A stretch of 28,585 nucleotides of DNA, taken from positions 1 to 28,585 of the IMG/VR virus record IMGVR_UViG_3300025117_000201, one strand, 5' to 3'. The notes below the pieces were generated by a model. That model did not search any database and was not told where the DNA came from. It saw only the letters and a program-made list of their open reading frames with translations. Origin of the DNA: a virus. The first letter of the stretch is position 1, and every line of letters begins with the position of its first letter. The position numbers were made by a program, and so were the translations under genes. Shown in pieces: positions 24,467 to 28,585 of this stretch.

Positions 24467-24495
24467 TTGACAGGTTGGCGATACTGTGGTATACT
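24467..24495 (+). promoter_or_regulatory. Sigma70-type promoter (TTGACA-17-TATACT)
   Basis: TTGACA at 24467-24472, a 17-bp spacer ending in TGTGG, and TATACT at 24490-24495, 9 bp before tRNA-Arg (TCT). No terminator is visible before the SSB and primase genes, so it may also transcribe the replication block. Confidence 0.85.
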
Positions 24496-24504
24496 GTTTT
24501 ATAT

Positions 24505-24577
24505 GCCCGCATCGTCCAATGGATCAGGATACAAACCTTCTAAGTTTAAGACCTCAGTTCGAGTCTGAGTGTGGGCG
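24505..24577 (+). tRNA. tRNA-Arg (TCT)
   Basis: Acceptor GCCCGCA/TGTGGGC, stem AAAC/GTTT with loop CTTCTAA, T-arm CTCAG-TTCGAGT-CTGAG. Last tRNA of the array. Confidence 0.86.
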
Positions 24578-24594
24578 CAGATTTCATATCTACA

Positions 24595-24612
24595 ATAAAA
24601 TGGAGAATTTAT
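24595..24612 (+). repeat. 18-bp intergenic palindrome copy (5 of 6 pairs)
   Basis: ATAAAA-tggaga-ATTTAT between the last tRNA and ATG 24614; GGAG in the centre is the SD of that gene. Confidence 0.7.
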
Positions 24613-24613
24613 A

Positions 24614-24832
24614 ATGGGATATCGTTACTTTCTCGAAATAACTTGTCCAACCTGCGGGTTTCACGATGACGATGTATACTATGCCCCAACCTGCGGATTT
24701 ACAATGTGGAAATGCGAAAACTGTGGCCGCGTTGTCGATCTTGAAAAATACACGGACATATCCGCAGAAGAAGCATCCAACGCAAAAGAAATTAATAAAC
24801 TGTTGGATGGATTTTTATTTGGGAAAACGTAA
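24614..24832 (+). CDS. Small zinc-ribbon protein, 72 aa
   Basis: ATG 24614 with the SD TGGAGAATTTATA, whose GGAG is inside the palindrome. The first half contains CPTCGFHDDD, PTCGF and CENCGR, a zinc ribbon with an extra Cys. The second half is helical (ISAEEASNAKEINKLLDGFL). Function unknown; the layout resembles many small phage zinc proteins. Confidence 0.65.
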   Translation: MGYRYFLEITCPTCGFHDDDVYYAPTCGFTMWKCENCGRVVDLEKYTDISAEEASNAKEINKLLDGFLFGKT

Positions 24833-24834
24833 AG

Positions 24835-24930
24835 ATGTTTATCTGGATTAAAAAACTCTTCGTTCCTCACGGATGTTACTGTTACAAAGCAGTGAAATTA
24901 ATCAAATATATTGCGAAGAGTGGGAATTAG
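24835..24930 (+). CDS. Small 31-aa ORF, overlapped by homing endonuclease fragment
   Basis: ATG 24835 lies two bases after the previous stop. It encodes a basic/hydrophobic peptide (MFIWIKKLFVPHGCYCYKAV) ending at TAG 24930. The beginning resembles short phage peptides of the WIKKLF-H-x-C type. It overlaps the endonuclease frame at 24873, so it may be the remains of a gene invaded by the endonuclease, or a genuine small gene. Confidence 0.35.
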   Translation: MFIWIKKLFVPHGCYCYKAVKLIKYIAKSGN

Positions 24931-25499
24931 ATAGATTAGAGATTGCTTGTATAAAAATGTTTCATTCTCATGTGTCTGAGGGTGGTTATAATATTACTTG
25001 GGGAGGAAATGCCCCTATGATGGGGAGAAAACACACCGAAGAATGGAAGAAAGAAGCAAGCGCAAGAATGAGTGGAGAAAAAAATTGGAATTATGGAAAA
25101 TTTGGAAAAGAAAATCCACTTTATGGACGAAAGCGCACCGAAGAAGAAAAAACAAAAATGAGAGAAGGTATAGCTAAAAACAACAATCCAAATAGAAAAA
25201 GATTTGGAAAAGAAAATCCATTTTTTGGAAAGCATCATTCCAAAGAAACAATAAAATTATTGGCAGTTAATTTTGGAAAAAAATTAAAAGGGGCGACATC
25301 TAAATATTATGGTGTTTCTATACACAATGTCTATGCTAATAATAAACATTATGTATATTGGAGATGCTATGTTGGGACAAAAATACTGGGACAATATAAA
25401 ACTGAGATTGAAGCGGCTCTTGCATATGACAAATATGTAATAGAAAATAAAATTGACCGCCCATTAAATTTTCCAAAGGAGGATGAACAACGGCAATAA
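24873..25499 (+). pseudogene. Truncated GIY-YIG/NUMOD3/AP2 homing endonuclease
   Basis: 208 aa from ATG 24873, without an SD. Compared with the enzyme at 1896 the catalytic GIY...YIG strands are missing; the frame begins at the helix before the conserved Glu (WELDRLEIACIKMFHSHVSE) and GYNITWGG. NUMOD3-like repeats follow (HTEEWKKEASARMSG, RTEEEKTKMREGIAKN, HSKETIKLLAVN), each with a GxxNPxxGK-type linker. A C-terminal AP2 module (YYGVSIHNVYANNKHYVYW, EAALAYDKYVIEN) completes it. Without the active-site half it is probably inactive as a nuclease, yet it could still bind DNA. AT-rich codons mark it as an intruder between tRNAs and replication genes. Confidence 0.75.
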
Positions 25500-25574
25500 C
25501 AAAATATTTCATACAGCAAATAAAAATAAAAATTCTAAACTACGGATAGAAAATAAAAAAGGAGATTTAAAATA

Positions 25575-26519
25575 ATGGCTTTACAAATTAAAAAGGCTGT
25601 TCGTGAATTAGTATTTACGAAGGTCGCACTCATGGGCGCAAGCGGTTCAGGTAAAACATATAGTGCTCTACGTCTTGCAAAAGGCATGACAGAAGAACTT
25701 GAAAAGGTTCTTGGAAAAGAAATTAAAACCCTGATGGTCAACACAGAAAAATCTCGTGGACTTTACTATGCAAATGAATTTGCATATGATATTGCGGCTA
25801 TTGATGCTCCCCACGAACCAGAAAAATATGCAAGCGCAATTGCTGATGCCGTTGAACTTGGATATGATATTTTAATCATGGATAGCACTTCCCCCGAATG
25901 GGAAGGTTCTGGTGGTTGCTTAGCTTTACAACAATTAGCGGGAGGAAGATATCAAGATTGGGGAAAAGTTACACCTCGCCACGACAAATTCCTTTTGGCG
26001 ATAGCGGAAAGTCCCATTCATATTATTGCAACCATGCGTGGCAAAGACCAATATGAAATGGAAAATACCGACGGAAAGGTTACTGTTACTAAACTTGGTG
26101 TTGGTGCGAAACAACGTGAAGGATTTGAGTATGAATTCACAACCACATTTCTCGTAGACCAAAAAGATAATTTCGCCACCACTCAAAAGGACAACACTCA
26201 TTTATTTGAGAAAAAAGGTCGTATGCTTTTAACCGAGAAGAACGGTATTGAAATTATTAAGTGGGCAAATAGTGGAGAGGGATATACGCCAAAGGTTTTC
26301 TTGGAATCTCAACTTCCAGACAATGTTCTCAATGCAACTAAAGCCAGCATTATTGCCAAGGTCAAAGAATTAGGTGGTGGCAAAAATAAAGAACTGGTAA
26401 AACTTTTTGAAAACGCCGCAATTACAATGGACGGTAAAGGTGTAAAGAGTATCACTGATGTAAATGTGGCGGTTGAATTTTTAAAGAAAATTGATACTTT
26501 GAAAGTTGTGGAGGAATAA
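25575..26519 (+). CDS. Sak4-like RecA-fold ATPase (AAA_24), ssDNA annealing
   Basis: 314 aa with the SD AAAAGGAGATTTAAAATA. Walker A MGASGSGKT at about 20-28, an acidic NTEKSRG after strand 2, and Walker B YDILIMDSTSPEW near 95-107, followed by GSGGCLALQQL. This is the pattern of phage nucleotide-binding proteins of the AAA_24/Sak4 group: RecA-core proteins that anneal or pair single-stranded DNA and are helped by a cognate SSB (known for phage HK620 Sak4). The C-terminal 90 residues are a helical extension (KASIIAKVKELGGGKNKELV). The SSB gene follows one base after its stop, which strongly supports a recombination role. Confidence 0.82.
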   Translation: MALQIKKAVRELVFTKVALMGASGSGKTYSALRLAKGMTEELEKVLGKEIKTLMVNTEKSRGLYYANEFAYDIAAIDAPHEPEKYASAIADAVELGYDILIMDSTSPEWEGSGGCLALQQLAGGRYQDWGKVTPRHDKFLLAIAESPIHIIATMRGKDQYEMENTDGKVTVTKLGVGAKQREGFEYEFTTTFLVDQKDNFATTQKDNTHLFEKKGRMLLTEKNGIEIIKWANSGEGYTPKVFLESQLPDNVLNATKASIIAKVKELGGGKNKELVKLFENAAITMDGKGVKSITDVNVAVEFLKKIDTLKVVEE

Positions 26520-26520
26520 T

Positions 26521-26916
26521 ATGGCACTAAATATTGTTGATGGACAGCGTGTAACTGTATGGAAGATAGAAGATAAGGGCAACTATGGCTTGGTACAATT
26601 TTCTTCTAGTCGTAAAGACAAGAGAATTGAAGACTCCAAGAAACAATGGGTGAACTCATCTTGGTCATTTGTTCGCTTTGTTGGTAAAGCGCATAAGAAA
26701 TTAGGCGAACTTAGCCGAGGGACTAGAATTGAACTACATGGAGCCACCATTGCTCTGGAACCCTATGAAAAAGATGGGGAAACTATTTATCCAAAGACTC
26801 CGGGACTTGTGGTATTTGACTTTAGCGTATTGAGCCAAAGTGAAGGCGGTGGTTCTGCTGGTTTTGATAAACCCCCCGTAGTCACTGAAGACGATTCTGA
26901 TTTGATACCGTTTTAA
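26521..26916 (+). CDS. Single-stranded DNA-binding protein
   Basis: 131 aa; ATG 26521 with the SD TGGAGGAATAAT at the end of the Sak4-like gene. An OB-fold-like core (RVTVWKIEDKGNYGLVQFSS, WSFVRFVGKAHKKLGELSRG, TRIELHGATIALEPYEKDG) is followed by a Gly/Ser-rich linker and the acidic tip EDDSDLIPF. The ...D(D)xIPF tip is the hallmark of bacterial-type SSBs and recruits partner proteins. It probably coats replication and recombination intermediates and stimulates the upstream ATPase. It differs from the tip-less SSB-like protein at 6661. Confidence 0.82.
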   Translation: MALNIVDGQRVTVWKIEDKGNYGLVQFSSSRKDKRIEDSKKQWVNSSWSFVRFVGKAHKKLGELSRGTRIELHGATIALEPYEKDGETIYPKTPGLVVFDFSVLSQSEGGGSAGFDKPPVVTEDDSDLIPF

Positions 26917-26923
26917 GTAATAT

Positions 26924-26941
26924 ATAAAAGAAGTATTTTAT
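26924..26941 (+). repeat. 18-bp intergenic palindrome copy (perfect)
   Basis: ATAAAA-gaagta-TTTTAT, seven bases after the SSB stop and ahead of the long hairpin at 26950. Confidence 0.8.
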
Positions 26942-26949
26942 TGGATTGA

Positions 26950-26981
26950 AGGCGAGAGAGGCAAAATTGTTTCTCTCGCCT
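26950..26981 (+). promoter_or_regulatory. 10-bp hairpin before the primase-helicase gene
   Basis: AGGCGAGAGA/TCTCTCGCCT with a 12-nt loop. No T-run follows; the SD of the primase-helicase (ATAGGAG) begins 10 bp later. It may stabilise the 3' end of the SSB message or regulate primase-helicase translation. Confidence 0.5.
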
Positions 26982-27003
26982 CTAAATAAGATAGGAGTTT
27001 ACC

Positions 27004-28585
27004 TTGCTTATTCCAAAAGAATTGGTTGATGAGGCCAAAGAGAAACTCGGAAATGATGCGGCAAAAACTATTGCCCATGACCTACAACTAAAAGAATTTG
27101 ATAATGTTAATTTAAAATCTATTTGCGCGTGGCATGACGAAGAAACTGGTTCTCTTATCTGGAACGAAAAAAGCTTGTGCTTTCACTGCTTTGGTTGCGG
27201 TATCAACTACGGTATAATCGACCATTATATTTCGTTTTATAAATTAACTTATCTTCAAGCAGTTGAAATGTTATTTAATGAAACAGGAATCTCTTTTCTT
27301 TTTGGAGAAAAGGGTGTAAAAACAGATAGAGATTACAAGTACCCCCATCCCGAAGATTGTGGTCATAGAGAAAAGGTTGAAGAATATTTAGGATTCAGAA
27401 AACTTTCACCTGCAACATTAGATTATGCAGATGTTAAACAAGATGAACACGGAAACATTGTGTTTCATTATTATGATACCAACGATGTTCTTACTGCGGT
27501 AAAATATCGCCCGTCTCATAAAGTAGATAAGCACGATAAGATGCCAAAATATTGGGCGCAAAAGGATGCCGACAACTCTGCTGGAACATTGTTCCTAATG
27601 AATAAGACCGACCCATCTAAGCCCCTTGTAATTACGGAAGGGGAACTGGATTCGCTTTCTGTGATTGAATCGGGATGGCAGAATGTTATTTCTATTCCGT
27701 ATGGGGCGGGGAAAAACAAGGATGATTGGATTGAAAAGAACTTTGATTTTCTGGAAACTTTTTCTAAAATAATTATATTTTTTGATAACGATTTACCCGG
27801 CATACAATCGCGCAAGGATGCGTGTGCTCGCATAGGAACATGGAAATGTGATTTTGTAAATCTTCCCCATAAAGTTAAAAAAGGAGATGGTACAGAAGTT
27901 GCAATAAAGGATGCAAATGAAGTTTTATTTTTCTTAGGGAAAAAGGCAGTTTTAGATTTCATTTTAAGCGCAGAAGAAGTTCCTGTTCCTAATGTTACAG
28001 ACCTTGCCGATGCGGATGATTTTGATATTGAAACTGCTCCGGGATTGGTTACAAATCTTAAACAAATTGATAATATTGTCTATAAATTTTTATATGGTAG
28101 TTTAGTTATCCTTACTGGAAAACGCGGCGGAGGAAAATCTGTTTTCCTTAATCACGCGTTTATTTGCTCGGCTTTGGAGCAAGGAGAAAATGTCTACCTT
28201 TATAGTGGGGAACTAAGTACGTCGGTATTAAAAAACTGGATAGAATGCCCTTTAATATCTAGAGAAAATATTACTATGAAAAATGATTTTGTCAGAAAAT
28301 TTGACCCTGTAGCAAAACAACAGATGCGAGATTGGTATCGCGGCAGAGTTTGGGCATATGATGATATGAACAATGATGTTGATGCCATTATTAATAGGGG
28401 AATTAATATAAGTAGAAAATACTCTGCAAAAGTTTGGATTATAGATAACATGATGTCGTTGGATTTAAAAGTTACTGGTGACAATAATCAGTGGATTAAA
28501 CAAAAAGAACTTATTGTTCATCTACTTACAATAGCTCTTACATACAACATATTGATTGTTCTTGTCGCACACTCAAGAAAACTGG
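27004..28585 (+). CDS. Primase-helicase (T7 gp4/Twinkle-like), partial at right edge
   Basis: 527 codons are visible; the frame runs off the window. TTG 27004 is chosen because GATAGGAGTTTACC gives a strong SD 8 bp upstream and no ATG fits. Zinc-binding primase part: CAWH (41-44) and CFHCFGC (59-65). TOPRIM part: LVITEGELDSLSVI (Glu212-Asp216) and IIIFFDNDLPG (Asp261, Asp263). RecA-type helicase part: Walker A LTGKRGGGKS (370-379), GENVYLYSGE after it, Walker B VWIIDNMM (Asp481), and IVLVAHSRK. This order matches bifunctional phage primase-helicases that unwind DNA and prime the lagging strand. Overlapping frames on the other strand are shadows. Confidence 0.92.
   Translation, partial: MLIPKELVDEAKEKLGNDAAKTIAHDLQLKEFDNVNLKSICAWHDEETGSLIWNEKSLCFHCFGCGINYGIIDHYISFYKLTYLQAVEMLFNETGISFLFGEKGVKTDRDYKYPHPEDCGHREKVEEYLGFRKLSPATLDYADVKQDEHGNIVFHYYDTNDVLTAVKYRPSHKVDKHDKMPKYWAQKDADNSAGTLFLMNKTDPSKPLVITEGELDSLSVIESGWQNVISIPYGAGKNKDDWIEKNFDFLETFSKIIIFFDNDLPGIQSRKDACARIGTWKCDFVNLPHKVKKGDGTEVAIKDANEVLFFLGKKAVLDFILSAEEVPVPNVTDLADADDFDIETAPGLVTNLKQIDNIVYKFLYGSLVILTGKRGGGKSVFLNHAFICSALEQGENVYLYSGELSTSVLKNWIECPLISRENITMKNDFVRKFDPVAKQQMRDWYRGRVWAYDDMNNDVDAIINRGINISRKYSAKVWIIDNMMSLDLKVTGDNNQWIKQKELIVHLLTIALTYNILIVLVAHSRKL

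Noticed and set aside
241-26941. Repeated ATAAAA...TTTTAT units as a CRISPR array
   Set aside because: The units lie at gene junctions at irregular distances, with genes between them rather than uniform spacers, and the conserved part is only two short arms.
27516-27962. 148-codon open frame on the minus strand
   Set aside because: It lies fully inside the primase-helicase frame, which has zinc, TOPRIM and Walker motifs in order; the minus frame has no SD or recognisable motif.

Overview
This window is almost certainly part of a large tailed-phage (Caudoviricetes) genome. All supportable genes lie on the + strand, are small and tightly packed, and use ATGA/GTGA overlaps. Recognisable functions are phage replication and nucleic-acid genes: an RNA ligase, a tyrosine recombinase, homing endonucleases, an orphan DNA methyltransferase, a DEDD exonuclease, a Sak4-like RecA-fold annealing ATPase with its SSB, and a primase-helicase that runs off the right edge. 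No structural genes are present. The host cannot be named from the sequence. It is a bacterium with a sigma70-type polymerase and AGGAG-type Shine-Dalgarno (SD) sequences. The DNA is AT-rich, with one visibly GC-richer island at about 9.47-10.86 kb.

Layout. 1-4.8 kb: small zinc-ribbon proteins, three multi-pass membrane proteins and a GIY-YIG homing endonuclease. 4.8-9.45 kb: after a terminator/promoter boundary, many small unknown proteins, an SSB-like OB protein, an Rnl5/DraRnl-type RNA ligase, several proteins of 28-29 residues with one membrane helix, and a ribbon-helix-helix protein. 9.47-10.86 kb: a GC-richer cassette with two Cys-rich proteins and an ASCH-domain protein. 11-14.6 kb: small proteins and a DUF932/TIGR03299 protein. 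14.7-21.2 kb: tyrosine recombinase, HNH-AP2 homing endonuclease, small proteins including a stand-alone LigA-type BRCT domain, a probable frameshifted zinc protein, a methyltransferase and an exonuclease. 21.2-24.6 kb: 28 recognisable tRNA genes covering 18 amino acids (no Ala or Trp found), interrupted by one small CDS and several unassigned structured stretches. 24.6-28.6 kb: zinc protein, truncated homing endonuclease, Sak4-like ATPase, SSB, primase-helicase.

The most unusual signal is an 18-bp palindrome, ATAAAA-N6-TTTTAT, found 27 times with fixed arm spacing (14 perfect). It almost always lies between genes. In 20 copies the upstream stop codon is inside or touching the left arm. In seven the next ATG is formed by the right arm (TTTTATG), and in many others an AGGAG-type SD follows directly. 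Two copies lie just upstream of tRNA genes, so the element is not only a translation signal. A second regular signal is a family of ten promoters, CTTGACA-N16/17-TANNNT, nine with a TGn extended -10. They open transcription units and drive the tRNA array.

Working model (inference): host polymerase transcribes long polycistronic units from these promoters. The palindromes punctuate the units as operator, processing or translation-control sites. The tRNA array together with the RNA ligase supports or repairs the translation apparatus during infection. The right-hand genes replicate and recombine the genome.
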